DNA of 64,000 nt from Gudongella sp034004165 (lineage in GTDB: Bacteria > Bacillota > Clostridia > Tissierellales > Tissierellaceae). The stretch's first letter is position 1. Each line of letters begins with the position of its first letter. The notes beneath the pieces were generated by a model, which was given only the letters and a program-made list of their open reading frames with translations, was not told the DNA's origin and made no database searches. The stretch is from assembly GCA_034004165.1 (NCBI GenBank), contig JAVEXI010000001.1:1-64000 (forward strand), given 5' to 3'. This document shows positions 8,485 through 15,906 of this stretch, in pieces. Both the position numbers and the translations under genes were made by a program.

Positions 8485-9234
8485 ATGAGAAACATTAAAC
8501 TCTTGATAGAGTATGATGGCACAAGATACAATGGATGGCAGTATCAGGAAAATGGCATATCTATCCAGCAAGAAATAGAAGATGCTTTTTATAGAATTAC
8601 TGGAGAAAAAGTTAAACTAATAGGTTCTGGAAGAACTGATGCAGGAGTTCATGCACTGGGACAGGTGGCAAATTTTTTTACTGATTCAACTATTCCTGGG
8701 AAGAAAATCAAATATGCACTCAATAATGAATTGCCTGATGACATCAAGATAATTGACTCAGAAGAGGCAGAATTTAAATTTCATTCACGCTTTGACGCAA
8801 CACATAAGAGATACAGATACAGAATATACACTGGCGAAGTGGAAAGACCAATGTTGAGGAATTATACCTATCATTTTAAATATCATCTGGATGTAGAACT
8901 TATGAGAAATGCAGCGAAAGATTATATTGGAACTCATGATTACGCTGCCTTTAAAGGTCGCAGAAGTGTGACAAAGACAACCATAAGGACAATAAACAGC
9001 ATAGACATTGTCAAAAAAGGAATGATAATTGAAATTATTATTGATGGTAACAGTTTTATGAGAAATATGGTTCGAATAATGGTGGGAACTCTCATAGAAA
9101 TAGGAAACGGTCAACGAGATAAAAACTCGATTTCCAGACTATTCACATCGGGAGATAGAAATCATTCGGGGTTTACAGCTCCAGGGAAAGGATTGTTTTT
9201 AGATAGTGTATTTTATGATGAAATCAACTGTTGA
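8485..9234 (+). CDS. truA: tRNA pseudouridine(38-40) synthase TruA
   Basis: Converts U38, U39 and U40 of the tRNA anticodon arm to pseudouridine. The GSGRTDAGVHALGQ motif places the catalytic aspartate at D52 in the 249-aa product. The N-terminal LLIEYDGTRYNGWQ and the late FMRNMVRIMVGTLIEIG are further family marks. The ATG at 8485 is chosen over an in-frame TTG at 8473 because GGGTGA immediately precedes it. It follows ecfT by four bases, the usual Firmicutes arrangement. Confidence 0.95.
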   Translation: MRNIKLLIEYDGTRYNGWQYQENGISIQQEIEDAFYRITGEKVKLIGSGRTDAGVHALGQVANFFTDSTIPGKKIKYALNNELPDDIKIIDSEEAEFKFHSRFDATHKRYRYRIYTGEVERPMLRNYTYHFKYHLDVELMRNAAKDYIGTHDYAAFKGRRSVTKTTIRTINSIDIVKKGMIIEIIIDGNSFMRNMVRIMVGTLIEIGNGQRDKNSISRLFTSGDRNHSGFTAPGKGLFLDSVFYDEINC

Positions 9235-9259
9235 CATCAGTATTTCATTGTATTAGAAT
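9231..9259 (+). promoter_or_regulatory. Sigma-A promoter of rplM-rpsI
   Basis: TTGACA at 9231-9236 overlaps the truA stop codon; a 17-base spacer separates it from TAGAAT at 9254-9259. Near-consensus hexamers at ideal spacing in front of a ribosomal operon make this one of the best promoters in the window. Confidence 0.8.
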
Positions 9260-9264
9260 ATATA

Positions 9265-9307
9265 AGTGTGTGTAAGAAGAACCCGGAAACTTCTTATTAA
9301 CACCTTT
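9265..9307 (+). promoter_or_regulatory. Putative L13 leader structure
   Basis: Just downstream of the promoter the transcript can form a hairpin TAAGAAG/CTTCTTA around AACCCGGAAA, extended by GTGT/ACAC outside. Firmicutes rplM-rpsI operons are known to have an autoregulatory L13 leader RNA in this position. Assignment is by position and fold; a covariance-model search was not possible. Confidence 0.5.
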
Positions 9308-9335
9308 AGAAAAGTTGTTGCAAGGAGGGAAAAAT

Positions 9336-9764
9336 TTGAAAAGTTACATGGCTAAAGCCAGCGAAGTAGAAAGAAAATGGTATATCATAGATGCTGAAGA
9401 CAAAGTACTCGGCAGACTTGCAACAGAGGTGGCTACTATTTTAAGAGGCAAGAACAAGCCGGTTTACACACCTCATGTTGATACAGGAGATTATGTAATA
9501 ATAATAAATGCTGAAAAAGTTAAACTTACAGGTAAAAAGCTAGAGCAAAATGAGCACATTTACCATACAGGACATCCCGGAGGTTTGAAGCGAGTTCCTT
9601 ATCAAAGACTTATGGAAAAGAACCCAGAGAAGATAATTGAACTTGCTGTAAAGGGAATGCTTCCCAAAAATAGCCTCGGCAGAAGTATGTACAGGAAATT
9701 AAAGGTATACAGCGGGACAGAGCATGGACATGAAGCTCAAAAACCCGAAGTATACGAATTTTAA
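9336..9764 (+). CDS. rplM: 50S ribosomal protein L13
   Basis: Early-assembling 50S protein uL13. From a TTG start at 9336 the 142 residues begin MKSYMAKASEVERKWYIID and include VLGRLATEVATILRGKNKP, GDYVIIINAEKV and the MLPKNSLGR motif. AAGGAGGG lies six bases before the TTG. An upstream TTG in the same frame at 9315 would put the ribosome binding site inside the gene and is rejected. It is paired with rpsI as in nearly all bacteria. Confidence 0.96.
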   Translation: MKSYMAKASEVERKWYIIDAEDKVLGRLATEVATILRGKNKPVYTPHVDTGDYVIIINAEKVKLTGKKLEQNEHIYHTGHPGGLKRVPYQRLMEKNPEKIIELAVKGMLPKNSLGRSMYRKLKVYSGTEHGHEAQKPEVYEF

Positions 9765-9788
9765 TCTGGTTAGAAGGGAGGACTGTAA

Positions 9789-10181
9789 ATGGCTGTAACA
9801 CAATTTTTAGGAACTGGAAGAAGAAAGACATCTGTTGCTAGAGTCAGACTTCTACCTGGAAATGGAAATTTCACAATTAATAATAGAGATATTGAAGAAT
9901 TTTTCGATTACGAGACTCTGAGAGTAATAGCCAGAGAACCGCTGACCATAACTGATACTCTTGATAAATACGATGTATTTGTCAACGTATATGGCGGAGG
10001 CTTCACAGGACAGGCAGGCGCTATCAGACACGGAATCGCCAGAGCACTTCTCGAAGCAGACGGAGAGCTGAGACCTTTACTTAAGAAGGCTGGGCACCTC
10101 ACAAGAGATCCGAGAATGAAAGAAAGAAAGAAATATGGACTTAAAAAAGCAAGAAGAAGTCCACAGTTCAGCAAGAGATAA
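9789..10181 (+). CDS. rpsI: 30S ribosomal protein S9
   Basis: Protein uS9, whose C-terminal tail reaches the P-site tRNA. The 130 residues contain GTGRRKTSVARVRL, the GGGFTGQAGAIRHGIARAL core and the universal basic end KKARRSPQFSKR. The spacing from rplM is 24 bases with GGGAGG upstream, so the two form an operon closed by the hairpin at 10193. Confidence 0.98.
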   Translation: MAVTQFLGTGRRKTSVARVRLLPGNGNFTINNRDIEEFFDYETLRVIAREPLTITDTLDKYDVFVNVYGGGFTGQAGAIRHGIARALLEADGELRPLLKKAGHLTRDPRMKERKKYGLKKARRSPQFSKR

Positions 10182-10192
10182 TGAACAAGAAA

Positions 10193-10219
10193 ACGCCATT
10201 GTTAGCAATGGCGTCTTTT
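10193..10219 (+). terminator. Terminator after rpsI (likely bidirectional)
   Basis: ACGCCATTG/CAATGGCGT nine-base stem with a four-base loop (TTAG), followed by CTTTTT. The opposite strand also has a T-rich tail, so it can end the convergent aldo/keto reductase transcript too. Confidence 0.9.
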
Positions 10220-10248
10220 TATGCTCAAAATTATATGTTTTTGATTAA

Positions 10249-10290
10249 TTATCCACTGTGGATTGTGGATAATGTGGATAATGTGGGAAA
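10249..10290. other. Cluster of DnaA boxes
   Basis: Two perfect, directly abutting DnaA boxes (TGTGGATAA at 10264-10272 and 10273-10281, that is TTATCCACA on the minus strand) are followed by a degenerate third copy (10282-10290). They are preceded by TTATCCACT at 10249-10257, whose ATCCAC pairs with GTGGAT across one base. The cluster lies in the intergenic space between two convergent genes, so it is not a promoter operator. No dnaA or dnaN gene is nearby. A DnaA-binding or titration site is inferred. Confidence 0.65.
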
Positions 10291-10326
10291 ATATTTGCAT
10301 AAATCATGTGTTTGTTAAGAAATTTG

Positions 10327-11451
10327 CTATTGTAGTGCGTTGTGAGCCTCTTTTAATAGGTCGATTATTGGAAGCTGCTGTGGACAAATTGCTTCACATT
10401 CTCCACACTCTACGCAAGAAAGAGATGACTGACCTCTTTCATCAAGTAATTGATAAGATTGCTTTGATTGAGCTACTTCACCAAATACACTCATATTGTT
10501 ATATAAGCCAAATATCTGGGGTATTTTAACACCAGAACTGCATGGCTGGCAGTAATTGCAGCTTGTACATCCAACCTTAACTCTATTCTTAAAATAATTC
10601 TCTGCTTTATCAACAATCTCAAGCTCTACACTGGATAATGGTTCTAAGTCTGAGCTTATTTTAATATTCTCATCCACCTGCTCAAAGTTGGACATCCCAC
10701 TTAAAACAACCTTAACTCCTTCAAGTCCCTGAACCCATTTTAGGGCGTATTCAGCTGGAGTTCGTTCTCTGTTAGATTCAGAAAAGATATCATGAAGTTC
10801 TTCAGGGACAACAGCAAGCCTCCCTCCCTTTAGAGGCTCCATAACTATAACATCAATCCCTTTAGATCTGGCATACTCAAGACCTTTAATGCCAGCCTGA
10901 TATTCTCTGTCTATGTAATTGAGTTGAATCTGGCAGAAGTCCCAAGGATAGGAGTCAATAATCTCCTTAAAAACTGGAAATTCGTCGTGAAAAGAAAAAC
11001 CAATATTTTTGATTTTTCCAGTTGCTTTTGCGTTCTCAATAAATCCAAATACATTTAAAGATTTAATTTTTTGAAAACTTTTTTGATCAAGTGAGTGAAG
11101 AAGGTAAAAATCGACGTTTTTCGTCTGTAAATTAACGAGTTGCTCGTCGAGATATTTCATAAAATCGTCATGTTCTTGCGCAAGCCAAACAGGGTTTTTT
11201 GTGGCTAGATATACCTTATCTCTCAGGCCGCGGGACAGAACATGACCCACAAATTCCTCTGATTTTCCGCTATGATAAGGATATGCGGTATCAAGATAAT
11301 TAACACCGTTTTCTATGGCATACCTGAGCATTTTTTCGGAGGCCTCGTAATCAATTTTAGAATTGTCTCCATCAAGTACGGGAAATCGCATACAACCAAA
11401 GCCTAATAGTGAAACATTTAACTTTTTACCTGTAATCTCGCGGTATTGCAT
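10327..11451 (-). CDS. Aldo/keto reductase with C-terminal [4Fe-4S] domain
   Basis: Predicted NAD(P)H-linked oxidoreductase of 374 aa. The N-terminal TIM barrel (about 1-275) shows LGFGCMRFP, the active-site LDTAYPYHSGKSE, the ATKNP lysine and LLHSLD histidine region. The C-terminal part carries two cysteine clusters, C295/C298/C301/C304 and C346/C349/C352/C356, the second a ferredoxin-like CVECGECEAICP. This fusion is common in strict anaerobes; the substrate is unknown, and electron exchange with ferredoxin is inferred. AAGGAGG precedes the ATG. It is a single minus-strand gene divergent from gcvT. Confidence 0.9.
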   Translation of the reverse strand: MQYREITGKKLNVSLLGFGCMRFPVLDGDNSKIDYEASEKMLRYAIENGVNYLDTAYPYHSGKSEEFVGHVLSRGLRDKVYLATKNPVWLAQEHDDFMKYLDEQLVNLQTKNVDFYLLHSLDQKSFQKIKSLNVFGFIENAKATGKIKNIGFSFHDEFPVFKEIIDSYPWDFCQIQLNYIDREYQAGIKGLEYARSKGIDVIVMEPLKGGRLAVVPEELHDIFSESNRERTPAEYALKWVQGLEGVKVVLSGMSNFEQVDENIKISSDLEPLSSVELEIVDKAENYFKNRVKVGCTSCNYCQPCSSGVKIPQIFGLYNNMSVFGEVAQSKQSYQLLDERGQSSLSCVECGECEAICPQQLPIIDLLKEAHNALQ

Positions 11452-11483
11452 ATAAAAACCTCCTTATGTATAATGAAATCATA

Positions 11484-11549
11484 CTACCCTTTAAGAGTTG
11501 GAACAGCTGTCTTTTGGTTTTCAAGATTAAAGAAATACCGAAAGGGTAG
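11484..11549. repeat. Inverted repeat between AKR and gcvT
   Basis: CTACCCTTT (11484-11492) and AAAGGGTAG (11541-11549) are perfect inverted copies, 57 bases centre to centre, in the 151-base divergent intergenic region. They could be paired operator half-sites or a long-range hairpin. No consensus promoter or glycine riboswitch core was recognised in the same gap. Confidence 0.5.
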
Positions 11550-11602
11550 AATTAGTGTAGCTCAATGAAATTATACCACAATTAAAAGGAAGGAGTGATT
11601 AG

Positions 11603-12703
11603 ATGGACGCAAAAAAGACCCCACTATATGACAAACATGTTGAGTTGGGGGGAAATGTTGTCGACTATGCAGGGTGGTTTTTACCTGTAGAGTACAAAGG
11701 ATTGGTACCTGAACATCACGCTGTAAGGAATGCTGTTGGAATGTTTGACGTATCTCATATGGGTGAGATAACTGTTAAAGGTAAAGACGCACTTGCTTTT
11801 GTGAATTATCTTGTTGCCAACGACATATCAACTCTTGTCGACAAACAAATACTTTATACACATTTTTGCAACCCTGAGGGAGGTGTAGTTGACGACCTCT
11901 TAGTGTATCGCTTTGGAGAAGATGACTTCTATTTGGTTGTAAACGCATCGAACACTGCTAAGGACATGGATTGGATTACGAAGCACAAAGGCAGTTTTGA
12001 TGTAGAAGTGGAGAACATATCTGATACTGTTGGAGAAGTTGCAGTACAGGGTCCACTGGCTGAAAAAGTTGTACAAAAGCTTACAGATTTTGACCTGTCA
12101 CAAATTAAATTCTTCTTCCTAGAAAGAAATGTCAAAATTGCTGGTGTAGATTGTATGGTATCGAGAACTGGTTATACAGGAGAAGATGGATTCGAGATCT
12201 ACACTGACAACGAAGGTATACTCAAAGTATGGGATGCTGTTATGGAAGCAGGAGCCGAAGAAGGAATAATGCCTTGTGGACTGGGATGTCGTGACACTCT
12301 TAGATTTGAAGCTTCACTTCCACTTTATGGGCACGAGTTTGATGACACAATAACTCCACTTGAGGCAGGATTTAAGTTCTTCGTAAAACTTAAGAAAGAG
12401 TCAGATTTCATTGGTAAAGAAGCTCTTAATAAGCAATGGACTGAAGGACTTGAAAGGAAACTAGCAGGATTTGAACTAGTAGACCGAGGTATAGCCAGGG
12501 AAGGCTATGAAGTCTATAAAGATGGAGAGAAAATTGGTCACGTAACTACAGGGTACATGAGCCCATCTGTAGGTAAAGTTATCGGTAATGCTCTGATTAA
12601 AACAGAATTTACAGAGTTAGGTACAGAAATTGATATTAAGATCAGAAACAAATTCGCGAAAGCGAAAGTAATAAGCAAAAAATTCTTGGATATGAAAAAA
12701 TAG
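11603..12703 (+). CDS. gcvT: Aminomethyltransferase, glycine cleavage T-protein
   Basis: Transfers the aminomethyl carbon from H-protein-bound glycine to tetrahydrofolate, releasing ammonia. The 366 residues begin KTPLYDKHVELGGNVVDYAG and include FDVSHMGEI, the SRTGYTGEDGFEIY folate-site segment, GLGCRDTLRFEASLPLYGHE and the late GYMSPSVGK; all are T-protein hallmarks. GGAAGGAG precedes the ATG. First gene of gcvT-gcvH-gcvPA-gcvPB-lpdA, separated by short gaps or overlaps, so the complete cleavage or reductive glycine-forming system is encoded as one operon. Confidence 0.97.
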   Translation: MDAKKTPLYDKHVELGGNVVDYAGWFLPVEYKGLVPEHHAVRNAVGMFDVSHMGEITVKGKDALAFVNYLVANDISTLVDKQILYTHFCNPEGGVVDDLLVYRFGEDDFYLVVNASNTAKDMDWITKHKGSFDVEVENISDTVGEVAVQGPLAEKVVQKLTDFDLSQIKFFFLERNVKIAGVDCMVSRTGYTGEDGFEIYTDNEGILKVWDAVMEAGAEEGIMPCGLGCRDTLRFEASLPLYGHEFDDTITPLEAGFKFFVKLKKESDFIGKEALNKQWTEGLERKLAGFELVDRGIAREGYEVYKDGEKIGHVTTGYMSPSVGKVIGNALIKTEFTELGTEIDIKIRNKFAKAKVISKKFLDMKK

Positions 12704-12714
12704 GAGGGTAAATT

Positions 12715-13098
12715 ATGAAAGTTGTTAAAGGTTTGTTGTACACCAAAGATCACGAGTGGATCAAAGTAGAAGGTGATGAAGCTTTTGTAGGTATTTCTGA
12801 CTATGCACAACATCATCTGGGAGACATCGTATATGTTGAGCTGCCAGAAGTAGACGACGAACTTGAAAAAGGTGAAGCTTTTGCAGCTGTTGAGTCAGTA
12901 AAAGCAGCTTCAGATGTCTACCTTCCTGCAGGTGGAAAAATTGTTGAAGTAAACGAAGAATTAGTTGACGATCCAGCGCTTTTGAATGCTGATGCATTTG
13001 AAAACTGGATGGTGAAAATTGAGCTTGCAGACAAAGCAGATCTTGATGATCTTATGACTAGTGAGGATTACGAAAAGTTTTTAGCTGAGGAGGTATAG
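12715..13098 (+). CDS. gcvH: Glycine cleavage system H protein
   Basis: Carrier protein whose lipoyl arm shuttles the methylamine between P, T and L proteins. It has 127 aa. The lipoylation site is K63 within VESVKAASDVYLPAGG, and the N-terminal LYTKDHEWIKVEGDEAFVGI is diagnostic. TAGGAGGG is upstream. It lies 11 bases after gcvT and one base before gcvPA. Confidence 0.97.
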   Translation: MKVVKGLLYTKDHEWIKVEGDEAFVGISDYAQHHLGDIVYVELPEVDDELEKGEAFAAVESVKAASDVYLPAGGKIVEVNEELVDDPALLNADAFENWMVKIELADKADLDDLMTSEDYEKFLAEEV

Positions 13099-13099
13099 T

Positions 13100-14443
13100 A
13101 TGCATCCTTATATACCTGCAACTCCTGAGGATATCCAGGAAATGCTGAAGGCCATTGGCCTAGAAAGCGTAGACCAGCTATTTGATGATATTCCTAAAGA
13201 GGTACATCTAAAAGATGGCCTGGATATTCCAGATTCAAAAAGTGAATTGGAGGTTGCCGCTTATCTGAAGAACCTGGCAGAAAAAAACTGTTCAATGTCT
13301 CAGATGACAAGCTTTCTGGGAGCCGGAACCTATGATCATTACATTCCGGCAATAGTCGATAGACTTATATCGAGAAGCGAATTTTATACATCGTATACAC
13401 CTTATCAGCCCGAAATCAGCCAGGGTACATTGCAGTATATATTTGAGTTTCAGACACTGATTTGCAATCTGACTGGAATGGATGTAGCTAATGCTTCCCT
13501 GTACGATGGAGGAACAGCAATCACTGAAGCTGCGCTAATGGCTGCAGCATATTCAAAGAAGGATGAACTGATAATATCCAAGTCAGTTAAGCCTGATGCG
13601 AGAAAGATACTTCACACTTATGCACATGTTCAGAATCTAAAAGTAATTGAAGTTGACATTAAAGATGGAGTAACTGATATAGAAGCACTTGAAGGACTTG
13701 TATCCGACAATACTGCTGCAGTTATCGTTCAGAGTCCAAACTTCTTTGGTATAATTGAAGACTTAAAGGCGATAGGAGAGGTTGCACACAAGGGTAAAAA
13801 GACTACTTTTGTAGCTGCAGTCGATCCAATATCACTGGGAATTCTAAAGAAACCAAGAGATCTTGGAGTTGACGTAGTAGTAGGTGAAGGTCAATCTTTA
13901 GGAATTCCTGTAAGCTTTGGAGGCCCATATCTTGGATTTATGGCAGTAAGAAGCGAGTACGTCAGGAAACTGCCTGGCAGAATTGTTGGACAAACTGAAG
14001 ACCTTGACGGCAAGAGATCATTCGTATTGACGCTGACGGCAAGAGAGCAACATATTAGAAGAGAAAAAGCTACATCTAATATTTGTTCTAACCAAGGTTT
14101 GAACTCCCTTGCAGCTACTATTTACATGGTTACTTTAGGCAAGGAAGGGCTTAGGGAAGTTGCATCACAGTCCGCAAAGAAAGCACATTATGCTTTTGAA
14201 CAGATGACTAAATCAGGAAAATTCAAACCTATGTTTGATAAGCCATTCTTCAAAGAATTTGCTGTGAAGTCCGAAATGGATCCTTCAGCAGTAAACGAAG
14301 CTCTAAAAGAAGAGAAGATAATTGGTGGATACAACTTAAGTATTGATTATCCTGAGTTAGAGGGCGGAATACTCTATGCTGTAACTGAAAAGCGTACGAA
14401 GGAAGAAATAGATAAGCTGACTGGCGTATTGGAGGGAATATAA
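13100..14443 (+). CDS. gcvPA: Glycine dehydrogenase (decarboxylating) subunit 1
   Basis: N-terminal half of the split P-protein, the PLP-dependent glycine decarboxylase. The 447 residues begin HPYIPATPEDIQEML and show FLGAGTYDHYIPAIVD, TPYQPEISQGTLQ, ALYDGG-like ASLYDGGTA and the TLTAREQHIRREKATSNICSNQ segment. These are subunit 1 marks; the PLP lysine is on subunit 2. The gene starts one base after gcvH and its stop overlaps the gcvPB start by one base. The two-gene form of P-protein is usual in Firmicutes. Confidence 0.97.
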   Translation: MHPYIPATPEDIQEMLKAIGLESVDQLFDDIPKEVHLKDGLDIPDSKSELEVAAYLKNLAEKNCSMSQMTSFLGAGTYDHYIPAIVDRLISRSEFYTSYTPYQPEISQGTLQYIFEFQTLICNLTGMDVANASLYDGGTAITEAALMAAAYSKKDELIISKSVKPDARKILHTYAHVQNLKVIEVDIKDGVTDIEALEGLVSDNTAAVIVQSPNFFGIIEDLKAIGEVAHKGKKTTFVAAVDPISLGILKKPRDLGVDVVVGEGQSLGIPVSFGGPYLGFMAVRSEYVRKLPGRIVGQTEDLDGKRSFVLTLTAREQHIRREKATSNICSNQGLNSLAATIYMVTLGKEGLREVASQSAKKAHYAFEQMTKSGKFKPMFDKPFFKEFAVKSEMDPSAVNEALKEEKIIGGYNLSIDYPELEGGILYAVTEKRTKEEIDKLTGVLEGI

Positions 14444-15897
14444 TGAGAAACTATGAACATCTGATATTCGAACTTTCCAAACCAGGAAGAAAAGCTTATA
14501 TGCTGCCACCACTTGATGTTGAAGACAAAGAGCTTAGCAGCCTTATTCCCGACGAATTCATCAGCAAAGAGGAGCTTAAACTTCCTGAAGTTACAGAAGT
14601 TGACATAATCAGACACTATACAAATCTATCTAATAAGAACTATGGAGTTGATACAGGTTTCTATCCATTAGGATCCTGTACAATGAAATATAATCCAAAA
14701 ATAAATGAAGACGCTGCCAGATACGATGGATTTGCCAATGTGCATCCTTATCAGGCAGAGGACTGTATTCAAGGTTCATTGCAATTAATGTATGAGCTTG
14801 AAAAGCATCTGTGTGAAGTTGCTGGTATGGATAGGCTAACTATGCAGCCTGCAGCGGGAGCACATGGAGAGCTTACTGGGATAATGCTTATAAAAGCTTA
14901 TCATGAAAAGCGAGGCGATTTTGAAAGGAATAAAATAATAGTTCCTGATTCAGCCCATGGTACTAACCCTGCAACAGCTGCAATGGCGGGATATAAGATT
15001 GTAGAGATAAAATCTACAAAGGATGGACTTGTAGATCTTGAGGCTCTTAGAGCAGCAGTTGGAGAAGACACTGCAGGTCTTATGCTGACAAATCCAAACA
15101 CTTTAGGTATATTTGATAAAGGTATCCTGGAGATCGCTAAGATTGTACACGATGCTGGCGGACTTCTTTACTACGACGGAGCTAATGCAAACGCAATAAT
15201 GGGTCATGCGCGACCTGGAGACATGGGATTTGACGTAGTGCACTTTAACCTGCACAAGACATTCTCAACACCTCACGGTGGCGGTGGACCTGGTTCAGGA
15301 CCTGTTGGTGTAAAGAAAGAACTGGTCGAATTTCTTCCAGTTCCGATGGTAGAAAAAGATGGAGACAGGTATTTCCTGGATTACGACTATCCTAACACTA
15401 TCGGGAAAGTAAAAGACTTTTATGGTCACTTTGGAATACTCGTAAGAGCATTCACCTATATATTGACTCTTGGTGGAAACGGTCTGAAGAAAGCGTCTGA
15501 AATGGCTGTATTAAATGCGAACTATATTTGCAGTCAGTTAAAAGACGATTACTATCTACCTATTGACACTATATATAAGCATGAGTTTGTGTTAGGTGGC
15601 TTAGGAGATTCTCTAAGTGAAGTTACAACTCTGGACATTGCTAAGAGGCTGTTGGATAAAGGTTATCATCCTCCGACAATATACTTCCCACTGATAATTA
15701 ATGAGGCAATGATGATAGAACCAACAGAAACAGAAAGCAAAGAAACTCTGGATGAATTTATTGTAGCTATGAAGGAAATTGCAAAAGAAGCCAGAGAAAA
15801 TCCAGAAATGGTCAAATCTGCACCCCATAATACTGTAGTCAGAAGACCAAATGAGGTCAAGGCTGCGAGAGATATCAACGTTAAGTACGAAGGGTAG
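14443..15897 (+). CDS. gcvPB: Glycine dehydrogenase (decarboxylating) subunit 2
   Basis: Catalytic PLP-bearing half of the P-protein. The 484 aa contain GFYPLGSCTMKYNPK, QPAAGAHGELTG, PDSAHGTNPATAAMAG and the active site HFNLHKTFSTPHGGGGPGSG, in which K272 is the expected PLP Schiff-base lysine. The start shares one base with the gcvPA stop. With GcvPA it makes the alpha2-beta2 decarboxylase. Confidence 0.97.
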   Translation: MRNYEHLIFELSKPGRKAYMLPPLDVEDKELSSLIPDEFISKEELKLPEVTEVDIIRHYTNLSNKNYGVDTGFYPLGSCTMKYNPKINEDAARYDGFANVHPYQAEDCIQGSLQLMYELEKHLCEVAGMDRLTMQPAAGAHGELTGIMLIKAYHEKRGDFERNKIIVPDSAHGTNPATAAMAGYKIVEIKSTKDGLVDLEALRAAVGEDTAGLMLTNPNTLGIFDKGILEIAKIVHDAGGLLYYDGANANAIMGHARPGDMGFDVVHFNLHKTFSTPHGGGGPGSGPVGVKKELVEFLPVPMVEKDGDRYFLDYDYPNTIGKVKDFYGHFGILVRAFTYILTLGGNGLKKASEMAVLNANYICSQLKDDYYLPIDTIYKHEFVLGGLGDSLSEVTTLDIAKRLLDKGYHPPTIYFPLIINEAMMIEPTETESKETLDEFIVAMKEIAKEARENPEMVKSAPHNTVVRRPNEVKAARDINVKYEG

Positions 15898-15906
15898 GTG
15901 TATCTT

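Noticed and set aside
10263..10529. Plus-strand open frame beginning MWIMWIMWEN
   Set aside because: It is an artefact of the DnaA-box repeats followed by the antisense of the aldo/keto reductase; no ribosome binding site.
11521..11602. ACCGAAAGGGTAG before gcvT, resembling part of a glycine riboswitch core
   Set aside because: The GGAGAG-type 5' strand and the closing CTCTCAGG-type strand are missing, and no tandem aptamer can be seen.
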